A stretch of DNA of 64,000 nucleotides from Stenotrophomonas rhizophila (GTDB lineage: Bacteria; Pseudomonadota; Gammaproteobacteria; Xanthomonadales; Xanthomonadaceae): the NCBI RefSeq assembly GCF_000661955.1, contig NZ_CP007597.1, forward strand, positions 3,398,755 through 3,462,754, in the 5' to 3' direction. How positions within the stretch are numbered: position 1 is the stretch's first letter; each line of letters opens with the position of its first letter. Both the position numbers and the translations under genes were made by a program. This document shows positions 47,596 to 57,133 of the stretch, in pieces. The notes under the pieces are model-generated. The model made no database searches, was not told the DNA's origin, and was given only the letters and a program-made list of their open reading frames with translations.

Positions 47596-49365
47596 ATGCC
47601 GGGGCAGCCGTCGCGACCGGGATCGACCGCCGCCAGCCGGACGGCGTCCGGCGCGCTGCTGTTGACCGGGCACGGTGCCTCGCGTGGCAATGCGCTCGGC
47701 CGCGCCCGGGTGCGGCTGCCGCACGCGCTGGAAGTGGCCGAGCAGCGCATCCCCCCGGCCAAGGTGGAGGCCGAACTGCAGCGCCTGCACCAGGCCGTGG
47801 ACGCGGCGCGTGCGGAAATGCACGACCTGCGCCAGCGCCTGCAGGGTGCCCTGAACAAGGAAGTCGGCGAATTCCTCGACCTGCACGCACTGCTGCTGGA
47901 CGACCCGGAGCTGCTGTTCGGGCTGGATGAGCTGATCCGCAGCGGCCCCTACAGCGCCGGGTATGCGCTGCGGGTGCAGCGCGACCGCCTGGCCAAGGTC
48001 TTCGACGGCATGGACGATGCCTACCTGAAGAGCCGCATGGACGACCTGGACCATGTGATCGGCCGCATCCATGCCTTCCTGCAGAAGCGCCCGCCGGACG
48101 TCAAAGGCATGGCCGGCGAAATACTGGTCTGCGACAACATTGCCCCATCCGAGCTGGCCCAGCTGCAGGCGCACGGTGTGGTCGGCATCGTCACCGCCGG
48201 CGGCAGTGCGCTGTCGCACAGCGCGATCCTGGCCCGCAGCCTGCACCTGCCGCTGATCGTCAACGTCCCCAACGTGCTGCAGAAGGTCGCCGACGGCGAC
48301 GTGCTGATCATGGATGGCAGCGACGGCACGGTCACCATCAACCCGCAGGCCCCGGACCTGCGCGACTACCGCGTGCGCCTGCGCGAGCACGCGCGCGAAC
48401 AGCGCGAACTCGGCCGCCTGCGCACCAAGCCGACCCGCACCCGCGACAACGTCGACATCGCGCTGCTGGCCAACGCCGAATCCAGCGAAGACGTCACCCA
48501 GGCCCATGCGCTGGGCGCACACGGGCTGGGTCTGTACCGCACCGAATTCCTGTTCCTGCAGCGCAACGAGCTGCCCGACGAACAGGAACAGTTTGAAACC
48601 TACCGCGATGCCGCCCTCGGCATGAGCGGGCGGCCGGTAACCATCCGTACCCTGGACCTGGGCGCGGACAAGGCCGACCGCACCGGGCTGACCCTGAGCA
48701 ACGAGGAAAACCCGGCGCTGGGCCTGCGTGGCGTACGCCTGTCGCTGGCCCGGCCCAAAGTGGCCGACACCCAGTTGCGCGCGATCCTGCGTGCCTCGGC
48801 CTACGGCAAGCTGCGCATCCTGATTCCGATGGTCAGCACCCGCGAGGAAATCCTTGCGGTGCGCCGGCGCCTGGCCAAGCAGGCCGAGCTGCTGCGCGCC
48901 GAAGGCCATGAAGTGGCCGAGCACATTCCCTTCGGCGCGATGATCGAAGTGCCCGCCGCGGCGATCGCGCTGGAGAGCTTCATCGACCTGGTCGACTTCC
49001 TGTCGATCGGCACCAACGACCTGGTGCAGTACCTGCTGGCGGCCGATCGCAACAACGAAGCGGTGACCGAGCTGTACTCGCCGTTGCATCCGGCGGTGGT
49101 GCGCCTGCTGGCGCATATCCTGCGCACCGGCCAGGCCTACGACATCCCGGTGGCGGTGTGCGGCGAGATCGCCGGCGACCCGCGCATGACCCCGCTGCTG
49201 CTGGCCCTGGGCCTCACCGAGTTCAGCCTGCACCCGGGCACGCTGCTGGAAGTGCGCCGCGCGATCCGCGACAGCGACCTGTCCGTGCTGCAGGCGATGG
49301 CGCCGAAGCTGATGCAGGCGCGCGACCGCCGCGGCATTGAACGCTGGATCGAAAAAGCCCGGTAG
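47596..49365 (+). CDS. ptsI: PEP-protein phosphotransferase (enzyme I)
   Basis: A 589-residue enzyme I. The N-terminal HPr-binding domain is followed by the phosphohistidine swivel (H208 in TAGGSALSHSAILAR) and the PEP-binding TIM barrel (GLYRTEFLFLQRNELPDE, SIGTNDLVQYLLAADRNN, CGEIAGDP). It lacks the N-terminal GAF domain of PtsP, so it feeds HPr in the general PTS. The TAG stop is the TAG of a downstream GTAG REP. Confidence 0.95.
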   Translation: MPGQPSRPGSTAASRTASGALLLTGHGASRGNALGRARVRLPHALEVAEQRIPPAKVEAELQRLHQAVDAARAEMHDLRQRLQGALNKEVGEFLDLHALLLDDPELLFGLDELIRSGPYSAGYALRVQRDRLAKVFDGMDDAYLKSRMDDLDHVIGRIHAFLQKRPPDVKGMAGEILVCDNIAPSELAQLQAHGVVGIVTAGGSALSHSAILARSLHLPLIVNVPNVLQKVADGDVLIMDGSDGTVTINPQAPDLRDYRVRLREHAREQRELGRLRTKPTRTRDNVDIALLANAESSEDVTQAHALGAHGLGLYRTEFLFLQRNELPDEQEQFETYRDAALGMSGRPVTIRTLDLGADKADRTGLTLSNEENPALGLRGVRLSLARPKVADTQLRAILRASAYGKLRILIPMVSTREEILAVRRRLAKQAELLRAEGHEVAEHIPFGAMIEVPAAAIALESFIDLVDFLSIGTNDLVQYLLAADRNNEAVTELYSPLHPAVVRLLAHILRTGQAYDIPVAVCGEIAGDPRMTPLLLALGLTEFSLHPGTLLEVRRAIRDSDLSVLQAMAPKLMQARDRRGIERWIEKAR

Positions 49366-49438
49366 TGCCGGCCGCTGGCCGGCTCCGCATGAACCTTCGG
49401 ATCGGCATGCGTGGTTGCCGGCCAGCGGCCGGCACTAC
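49362..49438. repeat. SMAG-type REP pair after ptsI
   Basis: A forward GTAGTGCCGGCCGCTGGCCG-type copy (from 49362) and a reverse copy (about 49417-49438). The first includes the ptsI stop codon. The remaining gap to mgtE shows nothing else. Confidence 0.85.
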
Positions 49439-49583
49439 CGTCGTTGAATGCGCGCGTCCCACGCGCATCGCCGTCGGCGGCCTACCCGATTGACACACAA
49501 GCACGCGATAATGACGCGCTGACCACCCCGCATGCCGCATCCTGTCCGGATCGCGGCCTTTTCTTTTCCCGCAGGAGCTGCCC

Positions 49584-50945
49584 ATGGCCGAAGCCGTACG
49601 CCACGACAAGACGGCACGCCAGCTGCGGCTGTTGTCCGATGCACTGGACAGCGGGCGACTGGGTCCGGTGCGCCGGCTGGTCAACACGTTGGCGCCGGCC
49701 GAGATCGGCAACCTGCTGGAATCGCTGCCGCCGGGCAAGCGCGAAGTGGTGTGGGGCCTGGTCGACCCGGAAGACGATGGCGAGGTGCTGGTCCACGTCG
49801 GCGAAGAAGTGCGCGAAAGCCTGCTGGCCGACATGGACCCGGACGAGATCATCGCCGCGGTCGAAGACCTGGACATCGATGACCTGGCCGACCTGGTCGA
49901 AGACCTGCCCGACACGGTCATCGACGAAGTGCTCAAGTCGATGGACCGCGAGAACCGCGAGCGGCTCGAGCAGGTGCTGTCCTACCCCGAGGACAGCGCC
50001 GGCCGCCTGATGAACCCGGACGTGGTGACCGTGCGCGCCGACGTCAATGTGGACGTGGTGCTGCGCTACCTGCGCCTGCGCGGCGAACTGCCCGACCACA
50101 CCGATCACCTGTTCGTGGTCAGCCGTCGCCACCAGTACCTGGGCCGGCTGTCGCTGGCCGCGCTGGTCACCCACGAAGACAACACCCCGATCAACCGGCT
50201 GATCGACGACGAGCAGCCGGCCATCGACGTCGGCGAGGGCGCCGAGGAAGTGGCCCGGCAGTTCTCCGATCATGACTGGGTGTCCGCGCCGGTGGTGGAC
50301 GACAACAACATCCTGCTCGGCCGCATCACCATCGATGACGTGGTCGACATCATCCGTTCGCAGGCCGAGCACCAGGCGTTGGGCGCCGCCGGTCTGGACG
50401 AAGAGGAAGACCTGTTCTCGCCGATCAAGCGCGCCGTGCGCGGCCGCGTGGTCTGGCTGGGCATCAACCTGTGCACCGCGTTCCTCGCGGCCAGCGTGAT
50501 CGGCCAGTTCGAGCTGACCCTTCAGAAGGTGGTGGCGCTGGCGGTGCTGATGCCGATCGTGGCCGGCGTCGGCGGCAATGCCGCCGTGCAGGTGCTGACC
50601 CTGATGGTGCGCGGCATCGCGCTGGGCCAGGTGGGTCCGAGCAATGCACGCATCCTGCTGTGGAAGGAATCGCGCGTGGCGCTGATCAACGGCACGCTGA
50701 TCGGCACGGTGGTGGGCATCATCGCCTTCCTGTGGTTCCACAGTTTCCTGCTGTCGCTGGTCATCACCCTGGCGTTGATCATCAACTTCTGCGCCGCTGC
50801 GCTGGCCGGCGTGCTGCTGCCGCTGATGCTCAAGCGCATGAACGTCGATCCGGCCGTGGCCGGCACCGTGGTGGTGACCGCGGTCACCGACGTGATGGGC
50901 TTCTTCAGCTTCCTTGGGCTGGCCACCCTGATCCTGCTGCACTGA
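49584..50945 (+). CDS. mgtE: Magnesium transporter MgtE
   Basis: A 453-residue MgtE: N-domain of helical repeats (about 1-130), two CBS domains (about 135-255) that sense Mg2+, a plug helix, and five membrane helices, with the pore region MPIVAGVGGNAAVQVLTLMVRG and the selectivity-linked GTVVVTAVTDVMGFFSFLGLA. It imports Mg2+ under CBS control. Confidence 0.94.
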   Translation: MAEAVRHDKTARQLRLLSDALDSGRLGPVRRLVNTLAPAEIGNLLESLPPGKREVVWGLVDPEDDGEVLVHVGEEVRESLLADMDPDEIIAAVEDLDIDDLADLVEDLPDTVIDEVLKSMDRENRERLEQVLSYPEDSAGRLMNPDVVTVRADVNVDVVLRYLRLRGELPDHTDHLFVVSRRHQYLGRLSLAALVTHEDNTPINRLIDDEQPAIDVGEGAEEVARQFSDHDWVSAPVVDDNNILLGRITIDDVVDIIRSQAEHQALGAAGLDEEEDLFSPIKRAVRGRVVWLGINLCTAFLAASVIGQFELTLQKVVALAVLMPIVAGVGGNAAVQVLTLMVRGIALGQVGPSNARILLWKESRVALINGTLIGTVVGIIAFLWFHSFLLSLVITLALIINFCAAALAGVLLPLMLKRMNVDPAVAGTVVVTAVTDVMGFFSFLGLATLILLH

Positions 50946-50958
50946 CCCTGGACCCCGC

Positions 50959-51225
50959 ATGGCCGTGACCCTCGACAACTACTTCGTCCCCGGCTGGCGC
51001 GACGCGACGTATACCTGCGCCGCCTGCGAATGGCAGGGCAGCGCGCGCCAGATGCCGATGGAACTGCACGAAGACGAAGCGCAGTTCGACTGCCCGCAGT
51101 GCGAAAACCCGATCCTGCTGGTGGTCCACCCCACCCTGGCCCAGGTGCAGGCGGCCGCCGCCGACGGGCATCCCGAGGCGATCGAGCAGATGGAGATCCT
51201 GGCCGCAGCGCCGCGCCCGGACTGA
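50959..51225 (+). CDS. Small zinc-ribbon-like protein
   Basis: An 88-residue protein with two C-x2-C pairs (CAAC at about 20 and CPQC at about 45), an arrangement that usually binds one zinc. The tail is acidic and helical. No family recognised. It follows mgtE by 13 bases. Confidence 0.7.
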   Translation: MAVTLDNYFVPGWRDATYTCAACEWQGSARQMPMELHEDEAQFDCPQCENPILLVVHPTLAQVQAAAADGHPEAIEQMEILAAAPRPD

Positions 51226-51292
51226 TGCACTGCACGATGCTCCGGCGCGCCAGGGCGCCTAGACTGAAATCGTTTCCAGTCGAGGATGGGCA

Positions 51293-52087
51293 ATGGCACG
51301 ACGCGCCGGGTGGCTGCTGTGGGCAATGGCGATGGTGACGCTGGCCGGGTGTGCGCCCACCCGCGAGGACGTGGGCCGGTTTGAAGCCCGCGCGGTGAAG
51401 GTTGACGGACGTACCGCGTATTACCAGGTCTTCGTGCCTCGCAGCGCACGGGCACAGGCCGATCGCCTGCCGGTTGTATTGTTCCTGCACGGTTCGGGCG
51501 AACGCGGCAACGACAACCAGGCCCAGACCGAGGCCGGGCTGGGCCCGTACCTGCGCCGCCATGCCGATACGTTCCCCGCGCTGGTGGTGCTGCCCCAGGC
51601 GCCGGACGACGGCGAATGGTCGGGTGACAACAACCGCGTCGCGCTGGCCGCGCTGGATGCCACCGTGGCCGAGTTCAACGCCGACCCGCAGCGCCAGTAC
51701 CTCACCGGCATGTCGATGGGCGGCTACGGCAGCTGGAACATCGCGCTGGACAGCCCGCAGCGCTTCGCCGCCATCGTGCCGGTGTGCGGCGCGGTACTGG
51801 CCCCGCGTGCGGTGCGCCCGACCCTGTTCGTGGAAGACGTGGCGCATGAAGCCGACCCGTACGCGGCCATCGCCCAGCGCCTGAAACACACCCCGATCTG
51901 GATGTTCCATGGCGCACGCGACGACGTGGTGCCGCCGGAAGACGACCGCCGGCTGAAGGCGGCCTTCGAGCAGGCCGGGGCCAAGGACGTGCGCTACACC
52001 GAGTACCCGGATGGCAACCACAATGCGTGGGATGCCACGTATGCCGATGACGCGATGTGGGCGTGGGTGTGGGCACAGAAGCGGTAA
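51293..52087 (+). CDS. Lipoprotein alpha/beta-hydrolase (PHB-depolymerase/esterase-like)
   Basis: A 264-residue serine hydrolase with a lipobox (LAGC, C20), so it is a likely outer- or inner-membrane lipoprotein. FLHGSGERGND is the oxyanion region, S141 in TGMSMGGYG the nucleophile, D-containing HGARDDVVPPED and H in PDGNHNAW complete the triad. It matches predicted peptidase/esterase enzymes; substrate unknown. Confidence 0.85.
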   Translation: MARRAGWLLWAMAMVTLAGCAPTREDVGRFEARAVKVDGRTAYYQVFVPRSARAQADRLPVVLFLHGSGERGNDNQAQTEAGLGPYLRRHADTFPALVVLPQAPDDGEWSGDNNRVALAALDATVAEFNADPQRQYLTGMSMGGYGSWNIALDSPQRFAAIVPVCGAVLAPRAVRPTLFVEDVAHEADPYAAIAQRLKHTPIWMFHGARDDVVPPEDDRRLKAAFEQAGAKDVRYTEYPDGNHNAWDATYADDAMWAWVWAQKR

Positions 52088-52127
52088 ACGTAACGCCGCA
52101 TACCGGGTTCCTGGATCCCGCAACCGG

Positions 52128-52278
52128 GTAGTGCCGGCCGCTGGCCGGCTCCTCGCAATCCAACCGGGTAGTGCCGGCCGCTGGCCGGCTCCTCACAATC
52201 CAACCCGGTAGTGCCGGCCGCTGGCCGGCTCCTCGGTACCGCTGGATTCATGCAGAGCCGGCCAGCGGCCGGCACTAC
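52128..52278. repeat. Phased SMAG REP array upstream of the REP transposase
   Basis: Three forward 24-bp REPs (GTAGTGCCGGCCGCTGGCCG...) begin at 52128, 52168 and 52208, exactly 40 bases apart, then one reverse copy at 52255-52278. They lie upstream of the transposase gene and the gap 52088-52377 holds no other gene. Confidence 0.9.
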
Positions 52279-52377
52279 CCTTTTGCGGCCGGCGGCCTGC
52301 ATTGCCGCGGTGTTGCACCACGGGCGCGTGCGCGCTTGCCTGACACCCTTGCGCTGGGCGATGAATCACGATGCCCC

Positions 52378-52827
52378 ATGAGCTCTTCCCGACTGCGCAT
52401 CGGCCGTTGTTCGCTTCCCGGGCAGGCGTACACCCTGACGATGGTGTGCCACAACCGACACCGCTGGTTTGATGATCCCGGCATGGCCGCCATCGCCATG
52501 CATCACCTGCGCGACATCGACCAACGTAGTTACGCCCGGTCACTGGCCTGGGTGGTGATGCCCGATCACGTGCATTGGCTGGTGGAACTCGGGACCCAGC
52601 CGCTGGCAGGTATCGCGCGCCGTTTCAAATCATCGAGTGCCCTGGCCATCAACCGAGCGCTCGGTCGCGGTGGCGCGCTGTGGCAGGCTGGCTATCACGA
52701 TCACGCCGTACGGTCGGACGATTCGCTGCATCGCCATGCCATGTACATCCTGGGCAATCCGGTCCGGGCAGGCCTGACTGAGCAGATCGAGGACTACCCG
52801 TACGCCTGGAGCCTATGGACCGGGTAG
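52378..52827 (+). CDS. REP-associated tyrosine transposase (RAYT)
   Basis: A 149-residue Y1 transposase of the IS200/IS605-like REP-associated group. The HUH metal site is H64-V-H66 in MPDHVHWLVEL and the catalytic tyrosine is Y106 in LWQAGYHDHAVR; YILGNPVRAGL is the family C-terminal motif. It likely mobilises the flanking GTAG REPs through single-strand intermediates. The stop TAG (52825-52827) is inside the GTAG of the first downstream REP. The gene appears intact. Confidence 0.92.
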   Translation: MSSSRLRIGRCSLPGQAYTLTMVCHNRHRWFDDPGMAAIAMHHLRDIDQRSYARSLAWVVMPDHVHWLVELGTQPLAGIARRFKSSSALAINRALGRGGALWQAGYHDHAVRSDDSLHRHAMYILGNPVRAGLTEQIEDYPYAWSLWTG

Positions 52828-53151
52828 TGCCGGCCGCTGGCCGGCTCTTCGCATGGACCCACCGGCAATGCCGGCCGCTGGCCGGCTCTTCGTATGGACC
52901 CACCGGCAATGCCGGCCGCTGGCCGGCTCTTCGCATGGACCCACCGGTAGTGCCGGCCGCTGGCCGGCTCTTCGCATGGACCCACCGGTAGTGCCGGCCG
53001 CTGGCCGGCTCCTCATACCGCTGGATTCATGCAGAGCCGGCCAGCGGCCGGCACTACCCTTGCGCGGGTGGTTGGCTGGGGAGCCGGCCAGCGGCCGGCA
53101 CTACCCCTGCGCGGGTGGTTGGCTGGGGAGCCGGCCAGCGGCCGGCACTAC
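52824..53151. repeat. Phased SMAG REP array downstream of the REP transposase
   Basis: Five forward REPs start at 52824, 52865, 52906, 52947 and 52988 (exactly 41 bases apart; two carry CAAT for GTAGT). Three reverse copies start at 53034, 53081 and 53128 (exactly 47 bases apart). No gene is in 52828-53225. Confidence 0.9.
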
Positions 53152-53225
53152 CGTGGTGCGGGAGGTTGGAGGGGCGGCGGCCGGCACGAACGCATGCAGA
53201 TGGTCCACGCCGCACATTCCGCGCC

Positions 53226-54176
53226 TCACCCCAGCAACGTCTCCAACACCGCCATGCGGACGGCGACGCCGTTGGCGACCTGGCGGAGTACCCACGACTG
53301 CGGGCCATCGGCCACTTCGTCGGTGACTTCCACGCCGCGGTTGATCGGGCCCGGGTGCAGCACGGCGGCATCGGTGCCGGCGCGCTTGAGGCGCTTCGCG
53401 TCCAAGCCGTACTGCGTGTGGTACTGCTCGATCGACGGCACCAGGCCCTCCTCCATGCGCTCGCGCTGCAGGCGCAGCATCATCAGCGCATCCACGCCTT
53501 CCAGCATGGCGTCGAAATCCTGGCCAACCATGCAGCCCTTCAGGGTGTCATCGTCCGGCAGCAGCGACTGCGGGCCGCACACGCGGATTTCGCCCACGCC
53601 CAGCGTACGCAGCGCGTGCAGGTCGGTGCGGGCCACGCGCGAGTGCTTCACGTCGCCGACGATCACCACCTTCATTTTGGAAAAATCGCTGCCCTTGGCC
53701 TGGCGCAGGGTCAGCATGTCCAGCAGGCCCTGGGTCGGGTGCGAGCTGCGACCGTCACCGGCATTGACCAGCGCGGTGCCCTCGCCTGCGGCCGCCGCCA
53801 GGGCCGCCACGGCGCCGTCGTCGGGGTGGCGCACCACGAAGCCGCGCACGCCCATCGCTTCCAGGTTCTTCAGCGTGTCGCAGGCGGTTTCGCCCTTGCG
53901 CGTGGACGAGGTGGACGCGTCGAAATTCAGCACGTCCGCGCCCAGCCGCTGCGCGGCCAGCTGGAACGAGCTGCGCGTGCGCGTGGACGGTTCGAAGAAC
54001 AGCGTGCATACCGCCGCGCCGCCCAGCACGTGGCGCTTGTTGCCCACCCGGCCCACTGCCGCATCGCGGATCTGGCCGGCACGGTCGAGCAGCTGCAACA
54101 AGGTTTGACGGGGCAGACCTTCCAGGGTCAGCAGGTGGCGCAGGCGTCCATCGGAATCAAGTTGCGAAGCGGTCAT
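53226..54176 (-). CDS. pyrB: Aspartate carbamoyltransferase catalytic subunit
   Basis: A 316-residue ATCase chain: FFEPSTRTRSSF with STRT at 64-67 binds carbamoyl phosphate, and HPTQGLLDMLTL and LHPGPINRG complete the active site. It catalyses the second step of pyrimidine synthesis. It follows yqgE-ruvX, a common order. Confidence 0.95.
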   Translation of the reverse strand: MTASQLDSDGRLRHLLTLEGLPRQTLLQLLDRAGQIRDAAVGRVGNKRHVLGGAAVCTLFFEPSTRTRSSFQLAAQRLGADVLNFDASTSSTRKGETACDTLKNLEAMGVRGFVVRHPDDGAVAALAAAAGEGTALVNAGDGRSSHPTQGLLDMLTLRQAKGSDFSKMKVVIVGDVKHSRVARTDLHALRTLGVGEIRVCGPQSLLPDDDTLKGCMVGQDFDAMLEGVDALMMLRLQRERMEEGLVPSIEQYHTQYGLDAKRLKRAGTDAAVLHPGPINRGVEVTDEVADGPQSWVLRQVANGVAVRMAVLETLLG

Positions 54177-54193
54177 GGGCGGGAGTCTGTGAG

Positions 54194-54691
54194 TCAGGAA
54201 ACGGGGGTGGCATCGTCCGGGCAGGACAACCAGCGCTCGATAATGACCGCGGCGGCCACGGCATCGAGGGTGGCGGCATCGCGGCGACGCTTGCGGCCTT
54301 CGGCACGTTCGACGGCAAACCGGCGGGCCGCTTCGACCGAGCTGGAGCGCTCGTCGACCAGCACCACCGGCAGCTTGAAACGCTCCCGCAGCTGGCGGGC
54401 AAAGCCCTGCGCACGCTTGCGGTTGGGCTGGTCCTGGCCGTCCAGGGTGAGCGGGTCGCCCACCACCAGGCCGTCAGGCCGCCATTCTTTGATCAGGCGC
54501 TCCACCGCGGCCCAGTCCGGGCCGTTGCCGTGCACATCCACCACCGCGATCGCGCGGGCGTGGGTGCCGAACGAACTGCCGATGGCCACGCCGATGCGGC
54601 GCGAGCCGACGTCGAAGCCCAGCACGGTGCCATCGCGGCGGATGGTGCCGGGGGCGGCTGCAGCGGGCGGCGGCGGGGTCGGCTCAGACAT
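54194..54691 (-). CDS. ruvX: Holliday-junction resolvase-like RuvX (YqgF)
   Basis: A 165-residue RNase-H-fold protein: [14 protein letters not shown] at the start, [14 protein letters not shown], and [13 protein letters not shown]. YqgF/RuvX acts in 16S rRNA 5'-end processing and is Holliday-junction-resolvase-like. Overlaps yqgE by eight bases. Confidence 0.92.
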   Translation of the reverse strand: MSEPTPPPPAAAAPGTIRRDGTVLGFDVGSRRIGVAIGSSFGTHARAIAVVDVHGNGPDWAAVERLIKEWRPDGLVVGDPLTLDGQDQPNRKRAQGFARQLRERFKLPVVLVDERSSSVEAARRFAVERAEGRKRRRDAATLDAVAAAVIIERWLSCPDDATPVS

Positions 54692-55250
54692 GGCCGCTGT
54701 AATCGGTCAGCAGGAACAGGTCGACGCCAATGCGCGAGGCGGCGCCCTGCCAGCGCTGTTCGAACGGCGTGCTGAACAGCAGTTCGGTATCGGCCGGCAC
54801 GGTCAGCCAGCTGTTTTCACCCAGCTCGCTTTCCAGCTGGCCTTCGCTCCAGCCGGCGCAGCCGAGGGTGACCAGCGCGTTGCGTGGGCCTTCGCCGCGG
54901 GCCATCGCCTCGAGGATGTCGCGCGAGGTGGTCAGGTACACGCCCTCGCCGACGGCCAGGCTGGAATCCCAGCTGCGCGCATCGTCATGGATGACAAAGC
55001 CGCGCTCGGGATGCACCGGGCCGCCGTTGAGCACGATCTGGCCACGCAGGTCGGGGCTGTCGGTGGTGATTTCCATCTGCGCCAGCACGTCGCCCAGGGT
55101 GTACTCGGACGGCTGGTTGACCAGCACGCCCATGGCACCGTTGTCGTCGTGCTGACAGATCAGCGCCACGCTGCGCGCGAAGGTGGGATCGGTCAGCGAC
55201 GGCAGCGCGACCAGCAGGTGATGGGCGAGGGAGGTGGAGAGCTCGGACAT
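54684..55250 (-). CDS. YqgE/AlgH-family protein
   Basis: A 188-residue UPF0301 protein with [38 protein letters not shown] and [14 protein letters not shown]. Function not settled; AlgH in pseudomonads was linked to alginate regulation. Heads the yqgE-ruvX-pyrB run. Confidence 0.92.
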   Translation of the reverse strand: MSELSTSLAHHLLVALPSLTDPTFARSVALICQHDDNGAMGVLVNQPSEYTLGDVLAQMEITTDSPDLRGQIVLNGGPVHPERGFVIHDDARSWDSSLAVGEGVYLTTSRDILEAMARGEGPRNALVTLGCAGWSEGQLESELGENSWLTVPADTELLFSTPFEQRWQGAASRIGVDLFLLTDYSGHV

Positions 55251-55330
55251 GGGTCCATTCTACCCGCTGGGCCCGGGACACGGGCGTGAGCGCTGCTAGG
55301 ATGCAGGCCTTCCAGGAAGGATCGCACCGC

Positions 55331-57133
55331 ATGACCGCCAGCCCTGCACTCCCCACTGCGTCGCGCAGCGCCATCGTGCTGATCGCGTTGCTGCAGGGGC
55401 TGATGCTGTACGCCGCACAGGAAGCCGCCGACAGCTGGCCCTTCCACGCCCTCGGCAACCGCGTGTGCTGGTATGCCTGGGTGCTGAGCGTGCCCACCGC
55501 CGTCGCCCTGACGCTGGTGCAGCTGCGTGATCGACGCCTGTGGCTGCATGCTGGGCTGGCCTCGGTGCTGGTGCTGGCCCTGGCCAGCGGCATCGGCTGG
55601 ACGCTCGGTGGCGGCGCCAAGGGGCTGGAGCAGAGCGGCGTGCTGTGGCCGTTCTCGGTCAGCATGGCCATCGCGGTGTTTGTCAGCCTGCCGTGGTGGC
55701 AGTTCCGCCTGCAGCACGGCCACTGGCGCGCGTCCTACGCCGCCCTGTTCGAACACGCCTGGCAGAACGGCTTGACGCTGGCACTGGCGGTGGCTTTCAC
55801 CGGCCTGACCTGGCTGCTGCTGTGGCTGTGGGCGGCGCTGTTCCAGCTGGTGGATATCGGCTTCTTCCATACCCTGTTCCGCGACGATGCCTTCATCGCG
55901 CTGGCCACCGGCACGCTGTTCGGCTTTGGCGTGCTGATCGGGCGAACCCAGCACCGCGCCATCCAGACGGTGCGTTCGGTGCTGTTCGCGGTGGGCCGTG
56001 GGCTGTTGCCGCTGTTGGCCTTCATTGCGCTGCTGTTCGTGCTCAGCCTGCCGTTCACCGGGCTCGAGCCGCTGTGGCGCACCCGCTCGGCGGCCAGCCT
56101 GCTGATCACCCTGTCGCTGCTGCTGGTGGTGTTCGTCAATGCGGTCTACCAGCACGACAGCGAGCAGCCCCCCTACCCGGCCTGGCTGCGCCGCTTGATC
56201 GAGGCCGCCCTGCTCGCGCTGCCGGTATACGCGGCCGTGGCGCTGTACGCGATGGGGCTGCGCATCGCCCAGTACGGATGGACCCCGGAACGCTTCTGGG
56301 GCGCGCTGGTGGCCGTGCTGGTGTGCGGCTACGCGCTTGGCTATGCGCTGGCGGTGCTGCGCCCGGGCGCGCACTGGCTGCAGCGGCTTGAACCGGTGAA
56401 CCGCTGGATGTGCTGGGCGGTGCTGGGCAGCGCGGTGCTGGCCAACTCGCCGCTGCTCGACCCGCTGCGGATCAGTGCCGGCAGCCAGCTGGCGCGCGTG
56501 CAGGCCGGTGCACCGGCGATCGACGCCGAGCAGGCCACTACCCTGCGCTTCGCCTACGGCCGCCACGGCGTGGACGCGCTCAAGACGCTGCAGCGCGACC
56601 CGCGTTTCAGCCAGGATGCACGCGCCGCCGGCGTGATCGTCTCCGCGCTGGCCCGCGACACGCGGTGGGGCCGGGACAACCAACTGGGCGACATCGACGA
56701 TGGCATTGCCGACCTGCCCGCGCTGCAGCGCCAGCTGACCCTCGCCAAGGGCCTGCCCACGCCGGACCCGGACTGGTGGCAGGCCGTGCTGGCGCGCACG
56801 CTGGCCCCCAGCGACTGCCTGGACGTGGGCCAGGACTGCGTGGTGCTGCGCCGCGACCTGGACAGCGACGGCGTGGACGAGGTGCTGCTGTGCAACCTGT
56901 CGCCGCATCGTCGCCCCTACTGCCGGGTGCATGCCCGTGACGCAGGCCGGTGGCACGACGTCGGCATGGTGTCCTTCCCGGAGGGCGACGGCACCGGCGG
57001 CGTCGCCCGTGGCAACACCGCGTTGCGCGACGGCCAGCTGCACCTGCAGGCACCGCGCTGGCCCCGCCTGTCCATCGACGGCGGGCCGGCCCAGACCATC
57101 GACGAAACCGCCTACAAGGAATCACGCCCATGA
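55331..57133 (+). CDS. DUF4153 membrane protein
   Basis: A 600-residue protein with about ten to twelve helices in the N-terminal two thirds (e.g. SAIVLIALLQGLMLYAAQ and the WLLLWLWAALFQLVDIGFFHTLF segment of DUF4153), then a soluble C-terminal part of about 190 residues with DCLDVGQDCVVLRRDLDSDGVDEVLLC, resembling an Asp-rich calcium loop. Function unknown. AGGAAGG 11 bases before the ATG at 55331 supports this start. Overlaps tag by four bases. Confidence 0.82.
   Translation: MTASPALPTASRSAIVLIALLQGLMLYAAQEAADSWPFHALGNRVCWYAWVLSVPTAVALTLVQLRDRRLWLHAGLASVLVLALASGIGWTLGGGAKGLEQSGVLWPFSVSMAIAVFVSLPWWQFRLQHGHWRASYAALFEHAWQNGLTLALAVAFTGLTWLLLWLWAALFQLVDIGFFHTLFRDDAFIALATGTLFGFGVLIGRTQHRAIQTVRSVLFAVGRGLLPLLAFIALLFVLSLPFTGLEPLWRTRSAASLLITLSLLLVVFVNAVYQHDSEQPPYPAWLRRLIEAALLALPVYAAVALYAMGLRIAQYGWTPERFWGALVAVLVCGYALGYALAVLRPGAHWLQRLEPVNRWMCWAVLGSAVLANSPLLDPLRISAGSQLARVQAGAPAIDAEQATTLRFAYGRHGVDALKTLQRDPRFSQDARAAGVIVSALARDTRWGRDNQLGDIDDGIADLPALQRQLTLAKGLPTPDPDWWQAVLARTLAPSDCLDVGQDCVVLRRDLDSDGVDEVLLCNLSPHRRPYCRVHARDAGRWHDVGMVSFPEGDGTGGVARGNTALRDGQLHLQAPRWPRLSIDGGPAQTIDETAYKESRP

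Noticed and set aside
52824-53011. CRISPR-like array (24-bp repeats at 41-bp intervals)
   Set aside because: The repeats are GTAG-type palindromes, the linkers are nearly identical to each other rather than diverse, orientation flips further on, and no cas genes are present.
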